Shown one piece after another: positions 31,101 through 41,189 of a DNA stretch of 64,000 bases. The position numbers were made by a program, and so were the translations under genes. The notes under the pieces are model-generated. The model ran no database searches. It saw only the letters and a program-made list of their open reading frames with translations, and was not told the DNA's origin. The DNA comes from Acanthosepion esculentum. Taxonomy: Eukaryota > Mollusca > Cephalopoda > Sepiida > Sepiidae. Within the stretch, counting starts at the first letter, position 1; each line of letters begins with the position of its first letter. The DNA is taken from positions 86,605,664 through 86,669,663 of the forward strand of contig OZ038510.1 of assembly GCA_964036315.1 (NCBI GenBank), written 5' to 3'.

Positions 31101-32640
31101 TTTCAAAAATACCCAATGTTTATCTGTGAATTGCTATGACTCCATGAGAAAGATAGTGGACTGGTTTACTGTTGCCTTCTTCACAGATTCCTTTTCTTTA
31201 TTATCTGAGAATTGCCATGTCGTCTTGGGAATGTCAGTGGAGTGTTTTACTGTTGTATTATCTATAGATTCCCAATTTTTATCTGTGAATTGCCATGACT
31301 TCTTGGGAATGACAGTGCAGTGGTTTCCTGTTGCCTTCTCCAGAGATTCCTTTTCTTTATTTTCTGTGAATTGCCATGACTTCTTGGGAAAGACAGTGGA
31401 GTGGTTTCCCGTTGCCTTTTCCACAAATTCCTTTTCTTTAATATCTGTGAATTGCCATGACTTCTTGGGAAAGACAGTGGAGTGGTTTCCCGTTGTCTTT
31501 TCCACAGATTCATTTTCTTTATTATCTGTGAATTGCCATGACTTCTTGGCAAAGATAGTGGAGTGGTTTCCCGTTGCCTTCTCCACAGATTCCTTTTCTT
31601 TATTATCTGTGAATTGCCATGACTTCTTGGGAAAGATAGTGGAGTGGTTTCCCATTGCCTTCTCCACAGATTCATTTTCTTTATTATCTGTGAATTGCCA
31701 TGACTTCTTGGGAAAGACAGTGGAGTGGTTTCCAGTTGCCTTCTTCACAGATTCCTTTTCTTTATTATCTGTGAATTGCCATGACTTCTTCGGAAAGACA
31801 GTGGAGTGGTTTCCAGTTGCCATCTCCACATATTCCTTTTCTTTATTATCTGTGAATTGCCATGAATTCTTGGGAAAGTCAGTGGAGTGGTTTCCCGTTG
31901 CCTTCTCACAGATTCCTATTCTTTATTATCTGTGAATTGCCATGACTTCTTGGGAAAGGCAGTAAAGTGGTTTCCCATTGTCTCCTCCGCAGATTCCTTG
32001 TCTTTATTATCTGTGAATTGCCATGACTTCTTGGGAAAGACAGTGGAGTGGTTTCCCGTTGCCTTCTCCACAGATTCCTTTTCTTTATTATCTGTGAATT
32101 GCCATGACTTCTTGGGAAAGGCAGTGAAGTGGTTTCCCATTGTCTTCTCCACAGATTCCTTGTCTTTATTATCTGTGAATTGCCATGACTTCTTGGAAAT
32201 GCCAGTGGAGTGGCTACCCGTTGCCTTTTCCACAGATTCCTTTTCTTTATTATCTGAGAATTGTCATGACTTCTTGGGAAACACAGTGCAGTGGTTTACT
32301 CTTGTCTTTTTCAAAAATACCCAATGTTTATCTGTGAATTGCTATGACTCCATGAGAAAGATAGTGGACTGGTTTACTGTTGCCTTCTTCACAGATTCCT
32401 TTTCTTTATTATCTGAGAATTGCCATGTCGTCTTGGGAATGTCAGTGGAGTGTTTCCCTGTTGTATTATCTATAGATTCCCAATTTTTATCTGTGAATTG
32501 CTATGACTTCTTGGGTATGACAACGGAATGGTTTCCCGTTTTCTTCCTCACAGATTCCCAATTTTTATTTGTGAATTACCATGACTTCTTTCGGAATATA
32601 TTGGTGACATTTCCTATCTCTACGATTATGATTTCTGAGT
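28175..32640. repeat. 81-bp minisatellite array, about 54 units, multi-frame open
   Basis: Each unit contains TGTGAATTGCCATGACTTCT, TGGGAAAGACAGTGGAGTGG and TTTCCCGTTGCC, then CACAGATTCCTTTTCTTTAT. On the plus strand a unit encodes 27 residues (NCHDFLGKTVEWFPVAFSTD plus SFSLLSV). On the minus strand it encodes KKSWQFTDNKEKESVEKATG plus NHSTVFP. Long uninterrupted frames exist on both strands: 338, 204, 418 and 251 codons on plus (28665-29681, 29793-30407, 30679-31935, 31887-32642), and 178, 176 and 231 on minus. Units with CTCACAG instead of CTCCACAG are one base short and break the plus frame. Blocks of units recur as larger duplications. The frames are consistent with either a repeat protein or, more simply, a stop-free satellite. 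Confidence 0.9.
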
Positions 32641-33400
32641 AGTCTTCCACTCAAAACCTAATGATTTTCACTTCAACTTTCTCAAAAACACCAGCTTCGA
32701 ACTAAAATATATATATTTGAATCTATATTTAAATATCTTTGTGGTATGTTGCATTTATTTTTATTTTTTTTGTTTTTTAAAAAAAATTTTCTGCACGTTT
32801 GCCATCTTTTATCTTTATTTTTCAATTCCTTATTGCGTTTAGTCTTCAAGGACACTATAATGAAGAGTACCTCACACTCTCTTTACGATGAATCTATATA
32901 ATAGATAGGAAATATGGCTAGATTATAAGGAAATTTTAAATCACTTGTATATATTGTCCTGTTGAAAGATTTGGTATTATCTTTTCTGCAGGGAAAGAAC
33001 TGGAAATCATCCCCGTTATCAAATATGGTTGGTGGTAAGCGTATCCTTCATACATTGCTAACTACATAATGTAGAGGGTTACTGTGCGCAGTTAAATTAG
33101 CGCTGGAAAAGACAAGCATTGGGAGTATAGAGTTGATGTAGACTTTAGAAGGGACCGGAAACCCAATTCTAAACACAAACAATGTCCTTAATCGTGGTCT
33201 CCTCTATGGAGTTTGAACCACTTTTGAAGATTTTCCTGATGTTAAGCATAATACTGCCCGTCAAAAGCGTAAATTTTAAATTCATTTTTCGTTTCACCTT
33301 TTGAAAGTGAAGTCTGAAGATCCAGAGAAAAATAAAATTCTCAGGTGAAATAAATTACTACAAATGGAGCCTTAAAGTGGTCTGTTTTTACTTTAAATTA
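32641..33400. other. unassigned AT-rich sequence
   Basis: No frame, repeat family or tRNA-like box was recognised after the array decays at about 32640. Confidence 0.45.
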
Positions 33401-33424
33401 TATATATATATATATATATATATT
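33398..33424. repeat. (TA)n microsatellite
   Basis: Short TA run. The sequence after it (TTTTAGTATATATTAAACATATTTAATATTAATGACGTAAAAGTG, 33428-33475) recurs at 34814-34860 after the TA run that follows the mariner copy, so the flank is duplicated. Confidence 0.9.
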
Positions 33425-33479
33425 AACACATTTTAGTATATATTAAACATATTTAATATTAATGACGTAAAAGTGTATC

Positions 33480-33481
<2 letters not shown>

Positions 33482-33529
<48 letters not shown>
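33482..33529. repeat. (TA)n microsatellite
   Basis: Uninterrupted TA run. Confidence 0.95.
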
Positions 33530-33532
<3 letters not shown>

Positions 33533-33589
33533 TAAAGTGTGCTATATTTATGGGATAAAGTGCTCAATATCAGAGATAGAGCGTGTGTA

Positions 33590-33789
33590 AATATAAAAGT
33601 GGACATGGAAGTCAGGCGACTCTGGGCTGTAAGGGGGATGAGGGAGCAGTTCCCAGCCCAGCTCGTTGATGGTCTACACCGTTTAGGCTGCTGTGTGAGG
33701 CCTTGCGTTGTCATGATGCAAGATGCCTGACGATTGCACTAGCATGAAACAGACTGTCGCCTCTAAGTGCTGACTTCCATGTCCACTTT

Positions 33790-33794
<5 letters not shown>
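33590..33794. mobile_element. MITE carrying a mariner transposase fragment
   Basis: The ends AAAAGTGGACATGGAAGTCA and TGACTTCCATGTCCACTTTT are inverted repeats. The right half (GCATGAAACAGACTGTCGCC) matches the MITE at 55606-55737. About 100 bases in the middle (33615-33720) are instead the reverse complement of mariner transposase around HHDNARPHTA. They share CAGCCTAAACGGTGTAGACC with the mariner copy at 33857-34726 and not with the copy at 42412. Confidence 0.8.

Positions 33795-33796
<2 letters not shown>

Positions 33797-33856
<60 letters not shown>
33797..33856. repeat. (TA)n microsatellite
   Basis: TA run lying between the MITE and the mariner end. The mariner target TA is its last dinucleotide. 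Confidence 0.95.
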
Positions 33857-33857
<1 letters not shown>

Positions 33858-34726
33858 GAGGGTCATTCAATAAATAAGGTGAATTTTTCGGTATAAGGAC
33901 TTCTAATACAGATAGAAGCTTACTCTTTTTTTTTTTATTTTGTTTTACTTCTTTTTCATATGGATTTAATTTCTTTTGCAGATTAAAAAGAACTTTCAGA
34001 GTTTTGGCGATTAACAAAGAAGGCCGACCAAGAAGCATGCTCCAGGATTGAACAGCGGCCAGTTATCAAGTTTTTGGTTGCTGAAGGGTGCAAACCAGTT
34101 GAAATTCATAAGAGAATGTCAACTGTGTATGGTGCCACATGTTTCAGACAAAAAATGTCTACAAGTGGGCTAAATTGTTTAAAGAAGGACGGAGCAGTGT
34201 TGAGGATGAAGACAGGCCTGGGAGGCCTACAGAAGTGAGGTCTCCTGAGGTGATCGAATCAGTCAATGACCTCATTCAGTCTGACAGAAGGGTGACAGTG
34301 GATGACATAGCAAGGACTTTGAAAGACATAAAGAACAAACGTAGGGGTCATCAGTCAGTAGGAGTCATCTTGCATCATGACAACGCAAGGTCTCACACAG
34401 CAGCCTAAACGGTGTAGACCATCTACGAGCTGGTCTGGGAACTGCTCCCTCACCCCCTTACAGCCCAGACCTTGCCCCTTCAAACTTTCACCTGTTTGGT
34501 CCCTTGAAAGCGTTCACGTGAGGCACGAAGTTTAAAAGTGCCGATGAAGTCAAAAGTGTTTTGATCGACTGGGTGAGACATCAGTCCAAAGATTTTTACG
34601 CACAGATGGGAAAAGTGTGTGACAGTGCTGGGAGACTACGTTGAAAAAAAAAAGAAAAAGTAAGCTTCTATCTGTATTAGAAGTCCTTATACGGAAAAAT
34701 TCACCTTATTTATTGAATGACCCTCG
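33857..34726 (+). mobile_element. mariner-like deletion derivative, 870 bp (copy 1)
   Basis: The terminal inverted repeats begin CGAGGGTCATTCAATAAATA and end TATTTATTGAATGACCCTCG. The identity extends about 60 bases inward to AAGCTTCTATCTGTATTAGA, and TA lies on both sides. The remaining transposase parts are the N-terminal helix-turn-helix region (VYKWAKLFKEGRSSVEDEDR, RPGRPTEVRSPEVIES) joined directly to the region around HHDNARSHTA. About a third of the gene between them is missing, including the first catalytic aspartate (expected near a GDETW motif). A stop follows HTAA. Confidence 0.93.
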
Positions 34727-34727
34727 T

Positions 34728-34728
<1 letters not shown>

Positions 34729-34813
<85 letters not shown>
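34729..34813. repeat. (TA)n microsatellite
   Basis: TA run on the other side of the mariner copy. Confidence 0.95.
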
Positions 34814-34815
<2 letters not shown>

Positions 34816-34899
34816 CAGTATATATTAAACATATTTAATATTAATGACGTAAAAGTGTATCATTTAATGTTTGCGCAGTTTCCATTGGCAAAGATACAG

Positions 34900-35089
34900 A
34901 ATACAAAATTCAGAATCTCTAGAAGCTTCATCAGGACATGGGTGATCATGGCCCTCCACAACTTCCTATACTTTGTTGCTATTAACAATGTTTGTCTTTT
35001 TACTATCTTTCCCATATCCTACCATCGATTTGGACAAACTCGGTTGGTAGATTACTTTCTGTTTGCCTCCGGACTTCCTTCCTTCAATG
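34900..35089 (-). pseudogene. LINE 3' fragment
   Basis: GATCATGGCCCTCCACAACT resembles GATCATGGCTCTCCACAATT in the reverse-oriented LINE region at about 24897. Short, with no open frame. Confidence 0.4.
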
Positions 35090-35400
35090 AGATGCGTGCG
35101 TGCTTTAATGTATAGCGTTTCAGAATAAGAAATCAGCGAGCCGGGTTCGAAATCCAGTCGGGTTTCGTTACGTTAGTTTTTTGATCGCATATCCTTGAGA
35201 AGGGTATGAATCCGTCTCTTCTACCCCTAGCTATAGGTTAAATAACAGGAGTTGTATCAAGGGAAATCATGATTATTCTAAAAATATATTTATTGCAATA
35301 TTCACTCTGAAAAGAATTCTTACAATCTAAAAATATGTATCAGTTTTAATAAGCCACAATTAAATTTGCAAATAGAAACGAAGTTTCGTTTTCTTCTACA
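35090..35400 (+). mobile_element. tRNA-like SINE body
   Basis: A B-box (GCCGGGTTCGAAATCCAGTC near 35140) is followed by the body (TGAGAAGGGTATGAATCCGT) and a partly preserved tail (TTACAATCTAAAAATATGTA). Member of the 5S/tRNA SINE body family. Confidence 0.7.
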
Positions 35401-35614
35401 CTTATAGAAAGAAGCGATCTACGTTGTATTTTTTCATTTAACACAGACGAAAAGAATGAGGCTTCAAACAATAACCATATTTATTGGAGCCATCGACCTG
35501 CATCGTGTAACACGTGTGCAGATAGCCGCACAAAACAATGATGAGCTTTTAAGTCTTAGCTTACAATTACGAACAACTGTCGAAGTCAACAGCAGACAAT
35601 TGCACAAAAGGAAA

Positions 35615-35705
35615 CCGTCCCGGGTATGACGATAAACTACGTCCGCGTCCGGGCTATGACGATAAACTACATCCGCGTCCTGGGTAAGACAATAAACTAC
35701 GTCCA
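35615..35705. repeat. three tandem copies of a 32-bp unit
   Basis: TATGACGATAAACTACGTCC-type units at about 35625, 35657 and 35689. Confidence 0.85.
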
Positions 35706-35727
35706 ACAGCAAGGCCTCTGATCAAGA

Positions 35728-36095
35728 GGTTTTGAGAGGCGTGGAACCACCTCTTAATTGCTGGTGTTCCCAGGTCCGCTCTGACCCGGGGTGGTAGCAC
35801 CTGTTAGGGGTCCCAGCTATGGGCAAATAGTTAACCCCGAAACTGAGATAAAAAGCATTATGAAAGTGTAAAACTAGGTTTTAATACCAGAAATACTTTG
35901 TAAAAAATTATTACCAGAAATAAATATTTGAAGAAGAAAAACTATTATCAGCAATACGTTGTTTTTTTTTAAAATATTACTGCAATACATTTTTTTTTAA
36001 TTTATATTACCGGCTATACATTTTTGAGGAAAAAATATTACTAGAAATAGATTTTTGACAAAACAAAAATATTACCAGGAAAAAAAAGTAATCGA
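35728..36095 (+). mobile_element. family E repeat, copy 1
   Basis: CACCTCTTAATTGCTGGTGT, GGTAGCACCTGTTAG and CCCCGAAAC are shared with 44065-44345. Both copies are followed by a run of TACCAG(A/C)AATACATTTT-type units. Confidence 0.7.
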
Positions 36096-36117
36096 CATTA
36101 AAGGACCCATGTTGATA

Positions 36118-36300
36118 TGCCGTAAAACAAACCAGTTTATTTTCTCGCACTTCTTGAGCCTCTTTTTTTTTTTGTCCTTACCTTAATTTTCCCCACTCTC
36201 AGTCTTGTCATTCTCTTTCACACCCTGTACCCCTACCCTGCGTCTTAGTGACATTATCGCCTTTCTTGGAGAGAAAGGATTTTTTTTTAAAAAGCATCAC
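36118..36300 (+). pseudogene. LINE 3' end
   Basis: TTTTCTCGCACTTCTTGAGC through CTTTCACACCCTGTACCCC to GTCTTAGTGACATTATCGCC is the common LINE 3' end, cut from its coding part. Confidence 0.7.
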
Positions 36301-36414
36301 TTTATTAAGTCTTTATTTTCTAAGAACTTAGATCAATTTGCCGGCTTCGTGTATTTAATACCGATAAGAAAGCAGTGTAACCGAGATATATAGAAGGAGG
36401 AATAGGCAAGATGT

Positions 36415-36480
36415 GTTACCAATATTCAATGCGCGGACGAATGATAGATTTATAAACGTGCAGGATGCATTCTTGGAGAG
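36415..36480 (-). pseudogene. short LINE fragment
   Basis: GATAGATTTATAAACGTGCA and GGATGCATTC match the LINE fragment at about 43870-43905. Confidence 0.45.
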
Positions 36481-36564
36481 AGAAAAAAAGGGAGGATAAA
36501 AGTAACGTCTCCTGCCAATATCCCATAAATAATGGTCAAAAGAGGGGAAAACGGTACTACTTGA

Positions 36565-36662
36565 TTTCAGTGAAAGAAAGAAAGAAAGAAAGAAAGGAAA
36601 GAAGGAAAAAGAAAGAAAGAAAAGAAGGAAAAAAAGAAAGAAAAAAGGAAGGAATGAAAGAA
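36565..36662. repeat. (GAAA)n purine tract
   Basis: Interrupted GAAA/GGAAA repeats. Confidence 0.92.
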
Positions 36663-37295
36663 GAAAACTTCCATATTTAGTGACATAATATTTTCCTGAG
36701 TGACTCGGTTAAAATATGGGTCTCTTTGGTGATGATGGAACGTCACTAGTTTGTGACCAGCCTTTTCTATAAATACTTTTATGGTAATTCGGGAGCCTTT
36801 TTTACGGGTGATTTCTATCAGCCAACCTTTTCTGTGGTTGGGAAATGGCTTGTTTCCAAGGTAGACGGATTAAAGAAACGTAACCCTTTATGAAAATACA
36901 TTCAGCACTATATTTTCATACAGGGTTACGTTTCAAAATGAAATACTACGTAAGAAGTAAAATTATAGAAGAAGCATTTTGGGGGGAATTGATTTCTATT
37001 GTAGTGGGCCGTGCGGTGAAGATGAGAAGAGAGGAGATGTGGATGTATCTCTGGGTTAAGACTTCCCGCTGGACGGTCCAGCTACATAGGAATGTTGGAC
37101 TCTAATGGAGTTCAAAGAAGGCAAAGAAACAAACAAGACCGATATACATGTATGCAAACAAATATATATTAATAACAAATAGATTAATAAACGAATTACA
37201 AATACATTGAAGACATGGAAAGTTGCAGAGTATTTGTATGGAGAAGTTATTGTGTGTGTGTGTTGAGTGTCCGTACGAACGCGTATATTGTTTTT
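36663..37295. other. unassigned, includes a 60-bp hairpin
   Basis: GAAACGTAACCCTTTATGAA (from 36875) is mirrored by TTCATACAGGGTTACGTTTC ending at 36934. Otherwise nothing is recognised. Confidence 0.55.
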
Positions 37296-37575
37296 AGCGT
37301 GTTCCCAGAATATGGGAAACGCAGTTTGTATGAGAGGTCACCTAGTGGTGTAAGTGAAAAAGAGAAAGTTTTTTTTACCTCGCCTCACGCGCGAGGTTGC
37401 GGCCCGAGGCGAGGCAGCTGGCCGCACGGGTGCGTAAGCCGTAAAAAGAGGAAGAGGCGAAAGGTCAGCCAGTATTTATACTCGTGGGAGAGAGAGACCC
37501 CTGTTGAAGGGTTAAGGAAATGAGGAGGAGCTAACTGCGACACTATCAATCGGCATTTTATGTCGTCCAGCAAGG
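37296..37575. other. GC-rich island, unassigned
   Basis: CGAGGTTGCGGCCCGAGGCG and the surrounding bases are strikingly GC- and CpG-rich for this window. CAGCTGGCCGCACG also occurs in modified form (TAGCTGGCCGCACGC) in the GC-rich stretch at about 44720, so the two may be one repeat family. It also encodes short open frames on both strands without domains. Confidence 0.45.
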
Positions 37576-38043
37576 GTTCTAAATGAGAGAGGCTGAACTA
37601 TATTTTCATAAAAGCTTTGATTTTTAAAAAATTATCCGTACCTTAGAAGTAAAATTATTAAAGTGGCATTGTTATTTTTTGTTTCTTTTTCTCATAATTT
37701 TGATTTATGGAAATCAATTTTCGATGTGTCTGTTGATCTCTGTCTGTGAGAGCCATTGCTGGCGTCTGCTCATCTGCCGAGGTGGCGACTGTCTTCTCTA
37801 ACCTGTTGTTATAGACGCACTAGGGTTTTGTAGTCGGCCCGCCGAGGCGATCTTCCGTAACGCAAGTTGGTGATGTATGGGCGCACACTCTTTGTCATTC
37901 TACTCCGGCAAGTTTCTTGGACGCCATGTTGGCTGGTTAAGGAGCAGGTGTTACAAATATACGAGATCTGTGGTTTTGGGAGACTGGATTCGGACAGTTT
38001 CGAGAAGAGCGTAGTGAAAAGCAGCAACTGCAAAAAATAAATA
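37576..38043. other. unassigned
   Basis: A GC-richer part (37740-37960) is open for 83 codons on the minus strand. No domain was recognised. Confidence 0.35.
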
Positions 38044-38044
38044 A

Positions 38045-38410
38045 ATATATATAAAGACATTTTTTATGTTTATACATTCTTTTTATAGACACAAATATTT
38101 AAGTAAATGCTCTGTTTATAATAAACAGTATTAAATAACATTTACCGGCCTGAATGTCCGGGAAATTTTCATAGAAAATTTTGCGTCCCCCGACAGGAAT
38201 CGAACCTGTATCCTATACGGAACCGCCATATAACCTGACGTGCTTTTACCGATTTCGCCACAGAGGAGCGTTTCGGTTAGCAAGGTCGATTTTACTGTTT
38301 GTAAACTACAATTCTCCATGATTTTCTCACGTACATTCATATCTGCTCGATGCGTATCCAAATGTAAACAAATGACGTCATTATGAAAGTCCGACAATTA
38401 TTTTAAGACA
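38045..38410 (-). mobile_element. family C: class II tRNA-shaped SINE
   Basis: On the minus strand the element runs from about AAAATGTCTTAAAATAATTG through a 5' part and the tRNA-like core at 38186-38267. It ends in CCGGACATTCAGGCCGGTAA and GTATAAACATAAAAAATGTC. The second copy is at 48200-48740. Start and end share the ACATAAAAATGTCTTAAAAT segment. Confidence 0.8.
38186..38267 (-). tRNA. tRNA-like SINE head with intact class II cloverleaf
   Basis: The acceptor strands TCCTCTG and CGGGGGA pair at all seven positions (two wobbles). The T arm is ACAGG-TTCGATT-CCTGT. The anticodon arm is CGTCA-GGTTATA-TGGCG. The A-box is TGGCGAAATCGG, and a long variable arm gives 82 nt in total, as in Leu/Ser tRNAs. 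Position 33 is G instead of U, and no CCA-compatible gene context exists. It is a SINE part more likely than a working tRNA. Confidence 0.6.
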
Positions 38411-38416
38411 TTTTAT

Positions 38417-38417
<1 letters not shown>

Positions 38418-38448
<31 letters not shown>

Positions 38449-38468
38449 ACATACATATATACATATAT
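38418..38468. repeat. (CA)n/(TA) microsatellite
   Basis: CA run with CATA ends. Confidence 0.92.
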
Positions 38469-38573
38469 ATAAATAAATGACAATAAGAAAACAGTAAATG
38501 CTGACGCGTTTAAAAAAGTCCGCATTGGACGAAAAGCGTCAGCAGTTACTGTTTTCTTATTGTCATTTATTTA
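38469..38573. repeat. 105-bp hairpin, probable Penelope terminal remnant
   Basis: Arms of about 38 bases: ATAAATGACAATAAGAAAAC and TGCTGACGC mirrored by GCGTCAGCA and GTTTTCTTATTGTCATTTAT. The loop contains GTCC-GCATT-GGAC-GAAA, which looks like stem II and the GAAA half of a hammerhead, but no CTGATGA is present. It lies downstream, on the minus strand, of the Penelope remnant at 38880-39640. Confidence 0.8.
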
Positions 38574-38613
38574 TAAATATTGTCTTCTCTAAAAGTTAAC
38601 TTTGAGAAATTTT

Positions 38614-38659
<46 letters not shown>
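38614..38659. repeat. (TA)n microsatellite
   Basis: Uninterrupted TA run. Confidence 0.95.
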
Positions 38660-38661
<2 letters not shown>

Positions 38662-38879
38662 TGAAATCTATGACAAAGTTGAAAATGTTTTCCTGTGAAT
38701 GCTTTACCTTTAGAGCTAAAATGATATTTACGCTGAAGCAACTACATCTACTTTCGAAGGAGGGGGATCGCTGAGAATTTTAAATTTATATTTATTTTTT
38801 TTAAATGTCTTTTGAATATATATCCGATTTTATTTAGTTTCTTTTTTTTATTTTTTAGTAAATAAATATCTTCCATTGT

Positions 38880-39640
38880 GATAATAGAAGATCTGCCGAA
38901 AAAAGGTAAAAATTTTTTACGTCCAAGAAGTGGGACGTAAATTTACTGTGGTTGATCTAGCGATTAAAGCACTTTCTATATATTTTCGTCTTAGTAAATT
39001 TATTTTCCTTTTAATCAGAGTAAGATTTTTTAAATCAAAATTACAGTCAGACTCATTACGGTGGGCAACTAATGAATTGAACGTGTTGTTTTGTAAAAGA
39101 TCACTTTTGTGTTAATATAATGTTTTATTTAATTTCCTCGCGGTTTCTCCTATGTATTCTTTGTGGCAATTATTAGATAGAGTAAATTCTGCCTTCATGT
39201 TTTAGCTTATTATTTTGTTTTTCATTAAGTCTTTCTATTGTTCTAAAAGTAATTGTAACAAATTTTATATTGTGCTTAGATAATTTTAGATTGTAGTTGT
39301 GATAGAGTTGCTGGGTAGAATAATATATTTGGATTCATTGGGTTTATCAAAATAGTTTTACTTTTCTATTTTTAAATATTATCCGAAGCATTTGTTTAGC
39401 GTTGAATATGAAATAATTAGGGTATTGGAGGAGCTTAAAAGTATTTTCAATGTATTTCTCCTCTTAGTGAAATTAACAAGAGCTATAAATTCTGAGTGCT
39501 CTTAAATAGAATTCCGATGATTATTCCTTTCATGGTGAGAATAGAAATTTATGAGATCATTTTTATTAGTCGATTTGCGACGAACACTTAGTTTTAGGCC
39601 ATTGTTACTGCAGTGTAGCATGATATAACAAAAGTGATAG
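38880..39640 (-). pseudogene. Penelope-like element: RT C-terminus, GIY-YIG and C-terminal region
   Basis: Minus-strand translation gives, in order, SVRRKSTNKNDLINFYSHHE (RT region with the N-D-x-I/L-x-F-x-S-x-H pattern), a decayed thumb region, CHKEYIGETARKLNKT (GIY-YIG second motif), and then HKSDLLQNNTFNSLVAHRNE and RRKYIESALIARST. The last matches the conserved H-R-N-E...R-K-x-I-E-S end of these nucleases. At least one stop follows NKTLY, and there are frameshifts in the RT part. The first GIY motif is lost. Confidence 0.8.
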
Positions 39641-39763
39641 AAATATTAACAAAAAGAAATCAGCTAGATTATGTAACCAAAACATGTATTTAAATAATTG
39701 AATTCTTAGTCACTTCTCATTCGTGTGTATGCATACTCGCATCAATTTAAACATTACTTTCGC

Positions 39764-39793
39764 CTGATGAAGTCCTAAAGAACGAAACGCGTT
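39764..39793 (+). ncRNA. hammerhead-like motif, degenerate
   Basis: CTGATGA (39764-39770), then A-GTCC-TAAA-GAAC and GAAACGCGTT. The core halves are present, but stem II has an extra A and one C-A mismatch, and stem I does not pair well. It ends right at a long TA run. Probably the relic of a Penelope-type terminal ribozyme. Confidence 0.45.

Positions 39794-39796
<3 letters not shown>

Positions 39797-39879
<83 letters not shown>
39797..39879. repeat. (TA)n microsatellite
   Basis: Uninterrupted TA run immediately after the hammerhead-like motif. Confidence 0.97.
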
Positions 39880-39880
<1 letters not shown>

Positions 39881-39981
39881 CAGTTTCTAAAGAAATGATG
39901 GATTTTTTATTTATTAATCCAAATAGATTTTATTAATTAAACGTTATTTTTATTGGATACACGAATTTGAATAGAGGCTCC

Positions 39982-39984
<3 letters not shown>

Positions 39985-40048
<64 letters not shown>
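39985..40048. repeat. (TA)n microsatellite
   Basis: Uninterrupted TA run. The 80 bases before it (TGCAGTTTCTAAAGAAATGA...) recur at 41051-41145, so the flank is repeated. Confidence 0.95.
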
Positions 40049-40053
<5 letters not shown>

Positions 40054-40149
40054 TCCTGAAAAATTTGTTTCGGTTTAGCTCTCTAGGGAGGAAGTGTGGG
40101 TTTGTAAACAGTGACTATTACGGCTAATGATACAAAACTCTTCGGTAAA

Positions 40150-40327
40150 TCGAATCGAGTTCTCTCAGTCATTGTGTGTTTATATAAAAATAAATACGTT
40201 TAAATTCACCTTCAACGGCTTAGTTGTAGAATCTCTGACTGACGCCAATTCAGTCGGGTTTCGATCCTAGCTGGAGGAAACCGGGAGTCTAGCCACACTG
40301 ATGAGCTGTGATACAGCGAAACAGTGA

Positions 40328-40335
<8 letters not shown>
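40150..40335 (+). mobile_element. family B: tRNA-like SINE with hammerhead-type core
   Basis: CAACGGCTTAGTTGTAGAAT (A-box region) and GTCGGGTTTCGATCCTAGC (B-box) are followed after about 30 bases by a hammerhead-type core and a TA run. The upstream part (GTTCTCTCAGTCATTGTGTG, TTAAATTCACCTTCAAC) is shared with the reverse copy at 54030-54215, which lost the ribozyme core. The head is unrelated to that at 19.8 kb. Confidence 0.75.
40298..40322 (+). ncRNA. hammerhead-type core (partial)
   Basis: CTGATGA (40298-40304), a perfect 5-bp stem II GCTGT/ACAGC with loop GAT, and GAAAC. Stem III and the cleavage triplet are not canonical (AGTGA follows), and stem I is not evident. The catalytic half is well kept while the substrate half is decayed. 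Confidence 0.55.
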
Positions 40336-41012
<677 letters not shown>

Positions 41013-41189
41013 GGCCAATTATTATATATATGTATGACTATATATATATATGGCAATTTCTAAAGTGGTGTATTTTTATTTATTAATCCGACAGATATTA
41101 TTACTTAAACGTTATTTTTAGTGGATACCCATGTTTGATTATATACTGCATTTGTTTATTAAATAATATATATATATATTTTATTTATT

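Noticed and set aside
28175..32640. CRISPR-like array
   Set aside because: Units are contiguous 81-bp repeats with no unique spacers, and the window is clearly animal DNA.
34925..34950. CTGATGAAGC on the minus strand as a hammerhead
   Set aside because: No matching stem II and no GAAAC at the expected distance.
36465..36680. Lysine/glutamate-rich plus-strand frame as a gene
   Set aside because: It is the translation of the GAAA purine tract.
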